Notes under the pieces: model-generated
Told to the model about the DNA's origin: nothing
What the model saw: the letters and a program-made list of their open reading frames with translations, nothing else
Databases searched by the model: none
Shown here: piece by piece, positions 35,169 to 43,449 of the stretch
Numbering within the stretch: the first letter of the stretch is position 1
Layout of the letters: each line of letters starts with the position of its first letter
Position numbers and translations under genes: made by a program
DNA from: Runella defluvii
GTDB lineage: Bacteria > Bacteroidota > Bacteroidia > Cytophagales > Spirosomataceae
Direction: 5' to 3'
Length of the DNA: 64,000 bases
NCBI RefSeq assembly: GCF_014195535.1
Contig: NZ_JACIBY010000007.1
Location: 1-64,000, forward strand

Positions 35169-35846
35169 TTAGAGGTAAACGTCTTTGTAAATCGCGTACT
35201 GAACGGGTTTAAACGTTTTGAGTTTCAAGAGTGGCTTCTTGCCAATGTTGAGCTTAGTAACTTTGTCTTTTGGCGTATTTCCTTTGGCATCTTCTCCTGC
35301 ACCTTTGGAAATCTCGGTGGCACCCGTGATGAGGTTAAAGTCGTATTTTTCGTACGAACCGTCGTGCGTAGAGCTTGCCGTGTAAGTGGCACCAATCATA
35401 AACCAATCATTATCTTGGAATCTCCAACGGTAAGCATATCCCCATCGACTAGAGCTCCCTCCGTAAAAACGTACCAAAAGGGTGCCTCTTTCCACTGAAA
35501 GCCCTTCCCACGGGTCGCCAAAGACACCGCCTTCGTTGGACAGCATGATTGATTCGTTGGATTGAATCGCAAGTTTGTAACTGCCATCAGCTTGTTTGAA
35601 TGCCACCAAGAGAATACGGGGTTGCTGGTCGTTGTCGGTTTCTTTCAGGTTTTTAACGGGTTTGTCGGCTTCAATAACCGCCGCGAGGTCGGGAAGGTTG
35701 TCTTTGTTGAGGTCGCCTTCGGCTTTTTCGTGAATGTGCCAACCCTTCAGCACAAACGATTCCACTTTGGTACCCGCAACGGGTAAAATGGGGTACTTAT
35801 AGGATTGAAAAAATAGAGTAATTGAGAGTAAAGTAGGTAAGAACAT
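35169..35846 (-). CDS. Exported protein of unknown function with beta-propeller-like repeats
   Basis: 225 residues with a hydrophobic N-terminus (1 to about 14) that may be a signal peptide. GDLNKDNLPDLAAVIEAD resembles a Ca-binding FG-GAP/VCBS unit (D-x-N-x-D-x-x-D), so a partial beta-propeller is likely. Later segments (RGTLLVRFYGGSSSRWGYAYRWRF) are hydrophobic beta strands. No known family named with confidence. First of three adjacent minus-strand exported genes. Confidence 0.7.
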   Translation of the reverse strand: MFLPTLLSITLFFQSYKYPILPVAGTKVESFVLKGWHIHEKAEGDLNKDNLPDLAAVIEADKPVKNLKETDNDQQPRILLVAFKQADGSYKLAIQSNESIMLSNEGGVFGDPWEGLSVERGTLLVRFYGGSSSRWGYAYRWRFQDNDWFMIGATYTASSTHDGSYEKYDFNLITGATEISKGAGEDAKGNTPKDKVTKLNIGKKPLLKLKTFKPVQYAIYKDVYL

Positions 35847-35986
35847 TGTGAGTAAGTTTTGCCCAAATGTACGTAAGATTCTATTTTATTATCCATCATT
35901 TTGGGCTGTTTTTTATCGTCCCCCTTTGTTAGGAAGAACTTTCAAAAAAAACGTAATTTGCGTTGGTAAAAGAAAAATAGGAACGT

Positions 35987-37114
35987 ATGGTTCAGCAAGT
36001 AACGATTGAGAATTTCAAATCTATCGAATCCTTAACCTTAGAGTTGGGGCGGGTAAATGTCTTTATTGGTGAAAACGGAAGCGGGAAAAGCAATATCCTT
36101 GAAGCAATTGCTATGGGTTCGGCAGCAGCGGAAAATAAATTGAGTAATGAGTTTTTAGCTTCGAGGGGAATTAGAGTGACTGAACCTCAGGCGATGCGAA
36201 GTGGATTTGAGCAGAAGAGCTTGATTAAAGACATAATTATCCAATTTCAGTTTAAAGGAGAACGTGAATACAAACATTTGATTTATAATAATAATGGTGC
36301 ATTTGATAGTTGGAGGGAAAGAAATTTGGAAAGGATAGAAAGAGACTTTCAAAAATTTATAAGTGAAAGTAGGAGAGATCACATGGCAGACATTGAGGCA
36401 AAAGTAATAGCCGAAGCTAGATCTAAAGAAATCGTCACAGGCTTGAATGTAGAGGCTACCAACTTTCTCATTTATTCCCCTGAAAACTACTTTCTTCGAC
36501 GTTTTGAGGACGAATCGCAAATAGCTCCTTTGGGAATTAGAGGTGAGGGTTTGTTTAAATTATTGTCTGTTATTTATGAAGAAAAACCTGAGCAGTTCCA
36601 AAAAATTCGAGAACATTTAGAGGTAATTGATTGGTTTGAAGGGTTTGAAATACCCGATGATTTACGATTCACAGAACGGCGCATTCGTATTAAAGACCGC
36701 TTTATTGAAGATGGTTTGTCGTATTTTGACCAACGAAGTTCTAACGAGGGTTTTTTATACCTACTTTTCTATTTTTCTCTATTTGTCAGCGATTATACAC
36801 CCAAATTTTTTGCCATAGATAACATTGATAATGCCATGAATCCCAAATTGGCTAGTCAATTGGTAAAACAATTGTCACACTTGGCCAAGGAGCATGATAA
36901 GCAAGTGATTATGACTACGCACAATCCTGCGGTGTTAGATGGATTGGATTTGAAGGATGAAGAACAACGATTGTTTGTCATTTCGAGAAACAAACTGGGG
37001 CATACCAAAGCACTTCGAATTACGCACAAACCGACTCCTGAGGGGCTCGACCCGGTACGCTTGTCGGAACAATTTCTGCGGGGATATATCGGAGGATTAC
37101 CCAAAAACTTTTAG
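35987..37114 (+). CDS. AAA-family (AAA_21/OLD-like) ATPase, first gene of a putative defence pair
   Basis: 375 residues of the SMC/RecF-like ATPase superfamily with a short coiled region. Walker A is G28 to S35 in FIGENGSGKSN. The Walker B strand FFAIDNIDNAMNP puts N279 after D278, where the catalytic Glu is usual. The switch His is in VIMTTHNPAVL. The next gene begins 3 nt later and encodes a TOPRIM-like protein. ATPase plus TOPRIM pairs are known from AbiL and PARIS anti-phage systems, which makes defence the best guess. The DNA is AT-rich: by hand count about 28% G+C in 36301-36360 versus about 40% in 38161-38220. No promoter consensus is clear upstream. Confidence 0.75.
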   Translation: MVQQVTIENFKSIESLTLELGRVNVFIGENGSGKSNILEAIAMGSAAAENKLSNEFLASRGIRVTEPQAMRSGFEQKSLIKDIIIQFQFKGEREYKHLIYNNNGAFDSWRERNLERIERDFQKFISESRRDHMADIEAKVIAEARSKEIVTGLNVEATNFLIYSPENYFLRRFEDESQIAPLGIRGEGLFKLLSVIYEEKPEQFQKIREHLEVIDWFEGFEIPDDLRFTERRIRIKDRFIEDGLSYFDQRSSNEGFLYLLFYFSLFVSDYTPKFFAIDNIDNAMNPKLASQLVKQLSHLAKEHDKQVIMTTHNPAVLDGLDLKDEEQRLFVISRNKLGHTKALRITHKPTPEGLDPVRLSEQFLRGYIGGLPKNF

Positions 37115-37117
37115 ACC

Positions 37118-37783
37118 ATGGCGACATTTGGACTCGTGGCAGAAGGAGTGACTGACCATGTGGTATTGGAGAATATTTTGATTGGTTATTTTAATGACCC
37201 CGACCTTGTCGTACGACCGTTGCAGCCTCTACGGGATGCCACCGATACTGATACTTTATCCGAAAGTTTTGGCGGCTGGTACAACGTGTTTGAATATTGT
37301 CAATCTAGCGTTTTTAAGGAGGCTTTTGTGCAAAATGATTATTTGGTCGTGCAAATTGACACAGATTGTTCTCATCATAAACACTTCGATATTCCACCTA
37401 AAAATGGAGAAACCATCGAACAATTTATCGAACGGATTGTCGAAAAGTTTGATGGGCTCATATTGAAAAGTTTTGGCGAAGCGTTTTTTGAGATGTATCA
37501 AAAACGCATTCTTTTTGCCATATCAGTTGATGAAATTGAATGTTGGCTTTTGCCACTTTATTGTTCGGACAAAGCACGGTCTTCCGTCAATAACTGCCTT
37601 CATAAGTTAAATCAGGTATTGATGAAAAACAAAAAAGAAGCCATTAACCCTAGTCGTAAGGAACCAAGAGTTTATGAAAAACTATCGCGTGATTATTGTA
37701 AACACAAGATATTAAAAAGCCACTATGCACAGAATCCTAGTTTGAAGTATTTTGTAGAGCATTACTTAGATGAAGTACTATAA
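37118..37783 (+). CDS. DUF4276-like TOPRIM protein, second gene of the putative defence pair
   Basis: 221 residues. TOPRIM-type acidic residues are readable: E9 in LVAEGVTDHVVLE and D81-x-D83 in VVQIDTDCSHH. The ISVDEIECWLLP motif further on resembles the E-x-x-E-x-W-L-L motif of DUF4276 proteins. These residues usually bind Mg2+ for nuclease action. Start is 3 nt after the ATPase stop, so translation is coupled; the end overlaps nothing essential of the next gene if that gene starts at 37824. Likely a nuclease effector regulated by the ATPase. This is inferred from architecture, not from a known homologue. Confidence 0.68.
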   Translation: MATFGLVAEGVTDHVVLENILIGYFNDPDLVVRPLQPLRDATDTDTLSESFGGWYNVFEYCQSSVFKEAFVQNDYLVVQIDTDCSHHKHFDIPPKNGETIEQFIERIVEKFDGLILKSFGEAFFEMYQKRILFAISVDEIECWLLPLYCSDKARSSVNNCLHKLNQVLMKNKKEAINPSRKEPRVYEKLSRDYCKHKILKSHYAQNPSLKYFVEHYLDEVL

Positions 37784-37823
37784 ACTCAATAAGAATTTTA
37801 GAAAAATAGGAACCCCTACACAC

Positions 37824-38672
37824 ATGACGCCTCAATTTGAAGGAACCGAAAAGTACGTCGCAACACGTGAGTTGGCCGTGGCCGTGAATGCCTCGGTGAG
37901 TTTGCAAAAACCGCTGCTGCTCAAAGGAGAACCTGGCACGGGCAAAACCATGCTTGCCTATGAAGTGGCCAAAGCGTTGGGAAAACGACTCATTACGTGG
38001 CACATCAAATCAACGACACTGGCGCACCAAGGTTTGTACGAATACGATGCCGTTTCGCGACTGCGTGACTCACAGCTTGGTGATCAGCGGGTGTATGACG
38101 TGGAGAATTATATCAAAAAAGGGAAATTGTGGGAAGCCTTTGAGGCCGAAGAGCAGGTCGTGTTGTTGATTGACGAAATCGATAAAGCCGACATTGAGTT
38201 TCCCAATGACTTGTTGCAAGAACTCGACCGTATGGAGTTTTTTTGCTATGAACTCAACCGAACCGTTGCAGCAAAACATCGTCCGATTGTCATCATTACG
38301 TCCAACAACGAAAAAGAACTACCCGACGCGTTTTTGCGGCGTTGCTTTTTCCATTTCATTCGTTTTCCTGATCGGGAAACCATGCTCCAAATTGTCAATG
38401 TTCACTATCCCGACCTTGATAAAGAGTTGTTGGAACGGTCGTTAAAACTATTTTTCGCCGTTCGGGACGTGAAAGCGCTGAAAAAGAAGCCCTCTACCAG
38501 CGAATTGATTGATTGGATTAAGCTGTTACTTTGGGCGAAAGTATCCGCCGATGATCTCAAAGACCTTGAGTCAATGCCCGAGGTGCCGCCGTTTTTTGGG
38601 GCATTGCTCAAAAATGAACAAGACAACGACTTATACGCAGCCTTACGTTCCAAAGGTTTTCGGCCTTATTAA
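37824..38672 (+). CDS. MoxR-type AAA+ ATPase
   Basis: Start set at ATG 37824 (282 residues); the longer frame from 37770 overlaps the previous gene by 14 nt and adds a basic leader. Walker A is GEPGTGKT (G35-T42), Walker B VVLLIDEIDKAD, sensor 1 IITSNNEKELPDAFLRR with the arginine finger region, and a lid helix ending near FFAVRDVKAL. MoxR ATPases act as chaperones for VWA proteins, and a VWA gene follows 45 nt downstream. Cytoplasmic. Confidence 0.9.
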   Translation: MTPQFEGTEKYVATRELAVAVNASVSLQKPLLLKGEPGTGKTMLAYEVAKALGKRLITWHIKSTTLAHQGLYEYDAVSRLRDSQLGDQRVYDVENYIKKGKLWEAFEAEEQVVLLIDEIDKADIEFPNDLLQELDRMEFFCYELNRTVAAKHRPIVIITSNNEKELPDAFLRRCFFHFIRFPDRETMLQIVNVHYPDLDKELLERSLKLFFAVRDVKALKKKPSTSELIDWIKLLLWAKVSADDLKDLESMPEVPPFFGALLKNEQDNDLYAALRSKGFRPY

Positions 38673-38717
38673 GCGCTTGTGATTATCCATTAATTCTTTA
38701 CTTCGTCGCTCACAAAG

Positions 38718-39926
38718 ATGTTTTTAGACTTTTTTTTATTGCTCAAAAAACACGCACTTCCTGTATCAGTGGGGGAGTATCTGAACCTGTTGGAAGGACT
38801 CAAGCAGCAGGTCATTCAAATGAGTGTGGAAGAGTTTTACTACTTCAGTCGGACGGTATTGATTAAGAATGAAATGCACTACGATTTGTTTGACCGACTG
38901 TTTGCGGAGTATTTCAAAAACGCCGAAACTGTTGAAGCCAAATTGTTGGAAGTGAATGTGCCGCCCGATTGGTTTGAAGACGCCCTCAAACGAGAATTGA
39001 CGGAGGAAGAAAAAGAATTGATTGAAAAAATGGGAGGTTTGGAGAAACTCTTTGAGCGCTTTCAACAATTATTGCATGAGCAAAACGAACGTCATTCGGG
39101 AGGAAATACGTGGATTGGTTCGGGGGGAACTTCTCCTTTTGGCAATAATGGTTACAATCCTGAGGGTTTTCGAGTGAAAGGCCCTTCGGCAGGAAACCGA
39201 ACGGCGTTGAAAGTGTGGGAGCAACGCGAGTACAAGAACTACGATGAAGACGTAGAACTCAATACCCGAAACATGAAAATGGCCCTTCGGCGTTTACGAA
39301 TCCTGACGCGGGAAGGAGCCGACGAAGAACTTGACATGAACGCTACCATCGAAGGTACAAGCCGAAATGGTGGGATTTTGGATATTCATCTGCACCCGTC
39401 GCGAAAAAATAACGTAAAGGTGCTGTTGCTACTCGACGTCGGAGGTTCGATGGACGACCACATTGATTTGTGTTCGCAGTTGTTTTCGGCGGCCAAATAC
39501 CAGTTTAAGCACATCGAATACTTTTATTTCCACAATTGTATTTACGAAACCCTTTGGCGGGATAACAGTCGGCGGTCGAGCCGAGTACCGACGCTGGAGG
39601 TTTTACATAAGTATAACAAAGACTACAAAGTAATTTTTGTGGGTGATGCTTCCATGGCTTCCTACGAAATCACTCATCCCAAAGGAAGTGTGGAACATTA
39701 CAACGAAGAAGCGGGTATGACGTGGTTGAATCGTTTTAAAGAACAATACCCTCATTTCGTATGGTTAAATCCAATCGCGGTAGCAGACTACTGGAAATAT
39801 ACCCATAGTATCAGTATTATTCGAGAATGGTCCGAAAATCGGATGTTTCCACTGACCCTAAATGGATTGACTCAAGCCATGAAATGTTTGAAAAATCCTA
39901 AAATTAAATTTGAAACGAGCGTTTGA
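38718..39926 (+). CDS. VWA-domain CoxE-like protein, MoxR partner
   Basis: 402 residues. The N-terminal ~200 residues are helical and acidic (LTEEEKELIEKMGGLEKLFERF). The VWA domain (about 230-390) has the metal-site loop LLLLDVGGSMDDH: the usual D-x-S-x-S reads D-V-G-G-S, so the middle Ser is replaced by Gly. FVGDASMASYEI follows. With its MoxR ATPase this forms a metal-insertion or assembly chaperone pair of the CoxD/CoxE type. The client is unknown; none is obvious nearby. Membership is clear; function is inferred. Confidence 0.85.
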   Translation: MFLDFFLLLKKHALPVSVGEYLNLLEGLKQQVIQMSVEEFYYFSRTVLIKNEMHYDLFDRLFAEYFKNAETVEAKLLEVNVPPDWFEDALKRELTEEEKELIEKMGGLEKLFERFQQLLHEQNERHSGGNTWIGSGGTSPFGNNGYNPEGFRVKGPSAGNRTALKVWEQREYKNYDEDVELNTRNMKMALRRLRILTREGADEELDMNATIEGTSRNGGILDIHLHPSRKNNVKVLLLLDVGGSMDDHIDLCSQLFSAAKYQFKHIEYFYFHNCIYETLWRDNSRRSSRVPTLEVLHKYNKDYKVIFVGDASMASYEITHPKGSVEHYNEEAGMTWLNRFKEQYPHFVWLNPIAVADYWKYTHSISIIREWSENRMFPLTLNGLTQAMKCLKNPKIKFETSV

Positions 39927-39949
39927 GTCCAACTATTTTAAAACACATA

Positions 39950-40068
39950 GGGCACAGATAGGATAAACACATAGTAAAACATATTCATCTGCGGTCATCT
40001 GCGACTTTAAATCCGCGCAAATCTGCGGGGAAAGTTTAAAGGTAACGCAGCAAAGTTTAACTCCAAAT
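39950..40068 (+). repeat. Degenerate ATCTGCG intergenic repeats
   Basis: ATCTGCG occurs at 39987-39993, 39997-40003 and 40021-40027, with a related AATCCGCG between them. The text resembles the CATCTGCGG-type filler found between genes in Bacteroidota genomes. It sits between the VWA gene and rsmE. No strong hairpin. Confidence 0.4.
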
Positions 40069-40776
40069 ATGCATTTATTTTTCCAGCCTGATTTCTCTTC
40101 AATTTCTGCCCTCACCGACGATGAGGCTTTCCACGCCGCCAAAGTGTTACGCCTGCGCGAAGGAGAAACCGTTCAAGTAACCGACGGCCAAGGAAGTTGG
40201 TACGACGCCCAAGTGCGTCAGAGTACGCCCAAGCGGTGTGATTTACAAATTCTAAAACAAACCACTTACGAGCCACGCCCGTATTCCATCGAAATCGCTT
40301 TGGCCCCCACCAAAAATATCGACCGCATTGAATGGTTTGTCGAAAAAGCGACGGAAATGGGAATGGATAAAATCTCGTTTTTCTATACCAAACACTCAGA
40401 ACGACGTACGATTAAACTAGACCGCTTGCAAAAAATAGCCGTTTCGGCCATGAAGCAGTCGTTGCAAGCGTACTTGCCTCAGTTAGAAGAAGTGGGTGAT
40501 TTTGAAAAATGGTTGCCCAAAGCGTCGGAAGCAACGGCGCAAAAATTTATTGCCCATTTACCCGACGATGTGCTTCCGCCGCATTTGTTGAAAAGTGCTC
40601 TTCCAAAACAAAATTACCTTGTGTTAATTGGCCCTGAGGGGGATTTTACGACCAAAGAAATCGAATTGACGCAACAACTTGGGTTTCAAATGGCCGTGTT
40701 GGGCAATACCCGCTTGCGGACGGAAACGGCAGCGTTGGTGGCGTGTCAGACTTTGCATCTCGTAAACATACCATAA
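40069..40776 (+). CDS. rsmE: 16S rRNA m3U1498 methyltransferase RsmE
   Basis: 235 residues with an N-terminal PUA-like domain and a SPOUT knot. The N-terminal AFHAAKVLRLREGE motif, the KATEMGMDKISFFYTKHSER segment, LIGPEGDFTTKEIEL and LGNTRLRTETAAL are characteristic. It methylates N3 of U1498 in the 30S decoding centre using SAM. Monocistronic, ordinary codon use. Confidence 0.96.
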   Translation: MHLFFQPDFSSISALTDDEAFHAAKVLRLREGETVQVTDGQGSWYDAQVRQSTPKRCDLQILKQTTYEPRPYSIEIALAPTKNIDRIEWFVEKATEMGMDKISFFYTKHSERRTIKLDRLQKIAVSAMKQSLQAYLPQLEEVGDFEKWLPKASEATAQKFIAHLPDDVLPPHLLKSALPKQNYLVLIGPEGDFTTKEIELTQQLGFQMAVLGNTRLRTETAALVACQTLHLVNIP

Positions 40777-40912
40777 AGCTGCACGGTTTAGGTCGTGTTT
40801 GCTACGGTTTACTTACTTAATATCCCGATTCACTGTGACATTTTTTTTAATGGTGGCTACTTTCCTGAATTTTGGAATGTTGATTTTAACCCTTAAAAAT
40901 GCTACATCCATT

Positions 40913-41293
40913 ATGTCACAGGCATCGTACTTTTCGCTCCCTCCGTTAAAAGAAAGCCGTTTATCGCATATATTTGTGCATGTGGGCGGTATTCCTAGAC
41001 CTATCGATAAATTCCAAATCGTCTATATGCAGTCGGAGGTGAACTATACCCGACTTTTCTTAAAAAATGGGAAGTCTTATTTGGAGTCAAAAACTTTGAA
41101 GCATTTCAACGAAGTTATGGGAAACGTTGATTTTGTACGTATTCATAAGTCGTACCTCGTCAATGCCAAACATATTGTAACGATGACTCCTGACAATGTG
41201 CTGTTGCTCAACGGCGAAGAATTGCCCATTTCGCGGCGGAAACGTAGGGCCTTAAAAAAAGATAATGCACTGACAAAATTTTGGGGAAATTAG
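40913..41293 (+). CDS. Stand-alone LytTR DNA-binding regulator
   Basis: The ATG at 40913 gives 126 residues; the TTG at 40799 would prepend an unlikely hydrophobic leader. Residues 20-118 are a LytTR domain: KFQIVYMQSEVNYTRLFLKNGKSYLESKTLKHF, then VRIHKSYLVNAKHI and LPISRRKRRAL. There is no receiver domain and no histidine kinase next to it. It probably binds an imperfect repeat near its own or another promoter. The role is unknown. Confidence 0.85.
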   Translation: MSQASYFSLPPLKESRLSHIFVHVGGIPRPIDKFQIVYMQSEVNYTRLFLKNGKSYLESKTLKHFNEVMGNVDFVRIHKSYLVNAKHIVTMTPDNVLLLNGEELPISRRKRRALKKDNALTKFWGN

Positions 41294-41308
41294 TAAACCA
41301 TACAAATC

Positions 41309-41737
41309 ATGAATCAAAAACCATCTTCGGCATTTATTGGCGCTTCTTGGGTCGCACTGGGCGCAGGCATGGCAGGCTACATTATTGGGCTTTGGAGGGC
41401 CGAACTCCCACTTAATGAAAAAGGATATTATTTTACGGTTTTGATGTACGGGTTATTCGCCGTTGTGTCAGTACAAAAAAGCGTGCGCGACCGCTTGGAG
41501 GGTATTCCAGTGACGGATGTGTATTACGGAATCAGTTGGTTTTCAACTATTTTGTCCATTTCTCTTTTGGCGATAGGGCTTTGGAATGCCACCATGCTTC
41601 CAAGCGAAAAAGGATTTTATGCTTTTGCGTTTCTGTTGGCACTATTTGGGGCGATTGCTGTTCAAAAAAATACCAGAGATAGCCAAGACAGTCCTTCTTC
41701 TAAAACTGGTACTAAATTTGATAAGGATTCGTTGTAA
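41309..41737 (+). CDS. YiaA/YiaB-family inner membrane protein
   Basis: 142 residues with two copies of the YiaA/B unit: FIGASWVALGAGMAGYIIG with GYYFTVLMYGLFAVVSVQKSVRD, and YGISWFSTILSISLLAIGLW with GFYAFAFLLALFGAIAVQKNTRD. Each copy has two membrane helices, so four in total. A Ser/Lys-rich tail follows. Start is 15 nt after the LytTR stop, so co-transcription is likely. Function of the family is not known beyond its membrane location. Confidence 0.9.
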   Translation: MNQKPSSAFIGASWVALGAGMAGYIIGLWRAELPLNEKGYYFTVLMYGLFAVVSVQKSVRDRLEGIPVTDVYYGISWFSTILSISLLAIGLWNATMLPSEKGFYAFAFLLALFGAIAVQKNTRDSQDSPSSKTGTKFDKDSL

Positions 41738-41813
41738 TTGGTGTACAAACTTGCGTGATTGAATCGTTTACGTTAAGTTCGTGCAACGGTTCATTCATCA
41801 AGACACCCCCATT

Positions 41814-42485
41814 ATGCGCCTCCTTCAAAAGCTGTTTCTATCCCTGTTGCTTAGTGCCTTTATATTGACCACTGCTTCGGCCCAATATTCTTATAAAATC
41901 GCAAAACTCAAGTACGGTGGTGGGGGCGACTGGTACGCCAACAAAACATCAGTACCCAATCTCATTAAGTTCTGCAATCAGAACTTACGCATGAATATTT
42001 TCCCCGAGGAAGACATTGTGGAGCCTGGAAGCCCCGATTTATTTTCATATCCTTTTGTTCACTTGACAGGCCACGGCAACGTCCTTTTTTCTGATTCGGA
42101 AGCCCGAAATCTTCGTAAATACCTGATTGCAGGAGGTTTTCTTCATCTTGACGATAACTACGGATTGGATAAATTTATTCGCCGAGAAATGAAAAAGGTA
42201 TTCCCCGAACTGGAGTTTGTCGAAGTGCCTTTTAATCACCCCGTTTACCACCAAAAATTTAACTTCACTAATGGGCTTCCCAAAGTTCACGAGCACGACT
42301 CTAAACCCCCTCAAGGTTTTGGGCTGTTTTGGCAAGGACGTTTGGTCTGTTATTATAGCTACGAATGCGACCTAGGCAACGGCTGGGAAGACCAAAGTGT
42401 CTATAACGACCCCGAAGAACTCCGCCTCCAAGCCTTGCGTATGGGAGCGAATTTGGTTCAGTACGCACTTACTGTTAACCAGTAA
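41814..42485 (+). CDS. Exported DUF4159 protein
   Basis: Start placed at ATG 41814 (223 residues); a GTG at 41781 would only lengthen the leader. The signal peptide ends TTASAQ with mature Gln. The rest fits DUF4159: KLKYGGGGDWYANKTSVPNL, VHLTGHGNVLFSDSEARNLRKYLIAGGFLHLDDN, then NHPVYHQKF and YECDLGNGWED. The fold is class I glutamine amidotransferase-like with HxDD-type conserved residues. Function unknown. It precedes the desaturase gene, which has its own promoter. Confidence 0.87.
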   Translation: MRLLQKLFLSLLLSAFILTTASAQYSYKIAKLKYGGGGDWYANKTSVPNLIKFCNQNLRMNIFPEEDIVEPGSPDLFSYPFVHLTGHGNVLFSDSEARNLRKYLIAGGFLHLDDNYGLDKFIRREMKKVFPELEFVEVPFNHPVYHQKFNFTNGLPKVHEHDSKPPQGFGLFWQGRLVCYYSYECDLGNGWEDQSVYNDPEELRLQALRMGANLVQYALTVNQ

Positions 42486-42509
42486 GCGGAAATTCGCTCG
42501 AAAAGGTTG

Positions 42510-42537
42510 TTTGTCAGCAAAGCTTTTCTTAGTTTTG
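42510..42537 (+). promoter_or_regulatory. Promoter of the desaturase gene
   Basis: TTTG at 42510-42513 and the perfect -7 box TAGTTTTG at 42530-42537, with a 16-nt spacer, slightly short of the usual 17-23. The gene starts 38 nt later. Confidence 0.6.
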
Positions 42538-42575
42538 TACAAGTTTATAATAAGTTTAAATAATCCATTTGCTTC

Positions 42576-43364
42576 ATGTACGCAGTTTTGGTTGCCTTTT
42601 TTGGACATTGGTATCTTTCATTGTTTTGCCAAACATTCTTTTTGCACCGTTACTCTGCCCATAAGATGTTCACTATGAACAAGTTTTGGGAGAAGTTTTT
42701 CTACGCTTTGACCTACATTTCGCAAGGGTCATCGTATTTGAGTCCACGTGCTTACGCCATTTTACACCGTATGCACCACGCGTTTAGCGACACAGAAAAA
42801 GACCCACATTCGCCGCATCATACCGAAAACGTGTTTACGATGATGTGGAAAACCAAAGATATTTACAATGCCGTTGTGCAGCGTAAAATGAAAGTAGAAG
42901 CTCGTTTTGACCGTGATTATCCATATTGGGAAAAACTCGAAAAATTGGGTGACTCATGGATTTCGCGCGTTGGTTGGGGGGTATCGTACTCGGTTTTCTA
43001 TATTTTTGCGTTTATCTATTTGGATATGCACTGGGCGTTTTTCTTGTTGTTGCCTATCCACTTTTTGATGGGGCCTGTTCACGGGGCTATCGTCAACTGG
43101 AGTGGTCACAAGTATGGTTACCAAAACTTTGACAACCGCGATGAGTCAAAAAATTCGTTGATTTTTGATTTGTTGATGATGGGCGAATTGTTCCAAAACA
43201 ACCACCACAAATTGCCAAACCGTGCCAACTTTGGTACTAAATGGTTTGAATTTGACCCAACTTATCCAGTTATTAAACTCTTGAGTTGGACTAAAATCAT
43301 CAAACTTCGTGAATCAAAAGTAGGTGTTGAGGTACCAGCACCAGCGCACGAAAGAGAGGCATAA
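42576..43364 (+). CDS. Membrane-bound acyl-CoA/acyl-lipid desaturase
   Basis: 262 residues with the three His boxes of delta-9-type desaturases: HRYSAH (about residue 24), HRMHHAFSD (about 63) and NNHHKLP (about 209), which bind the di-iron centre. Membrane segments lie at the N-terminus and around residues 135-175. It introduces a double bond into long-chain acyl chains and helps to set membrane fluidity. The start at 42576 is ATG and follows a promoter at a suitable distance. A strong terminator follows. Confidence 0.93.
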   Translation: MYAVLVAFFGHWYLSLFCQTFFLHRYSAHKMFTMNKFWEKFFYALTYISQGSSYLSPRAYAILHRMHHAFSDTEKDPHSPHHTENVFTMMWKTKDIYNAVVQRKMKVEARFDRDYPYWEKLEKLGDSWISRVGWGVSYSVFYIFAFIYLDMHWAFFLLLPIHFLMGPVHGAIVNWSGHKYGYQNFDNRDESKNSLIFDLLMMGELFQNNHHKLPNRANFGTKWFEFDPTYPVIKLLSWTKIIKLRESKVGVEVPAPAHEREA

Positions 43365-43380
43365 GAAGCAAAAGATATTT

Positions 43381-43426
43381 CCAATAAAAAAGCGGGTTAG
43401 TGTCAACTAGCCCGCTTTTTTATTGG
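43381..43426. terminator. Bidirectional terminator
   Basis: A 21-bp inverted repeat (43381-43401 and 43406-43426), one pair wobble, with loop GTCA and A6/T6 flanks. Lies between the desaturase stop and the convergent deoxyribonucleotidase stop at 43450. Confidence 0.94.
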
Positions 43427-43449
43427 AGAAAATTTTCAAAGCAATAACC

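Noticed and set aside
40799-40912. Hydrophobic N-terminal extension on the LytTR protein (TTG start at 40799)
   Set aside because: The stretch lacks a plausible start context and looks like translated intergenic DNA; the ATG at 40913 gives a normal domain start.
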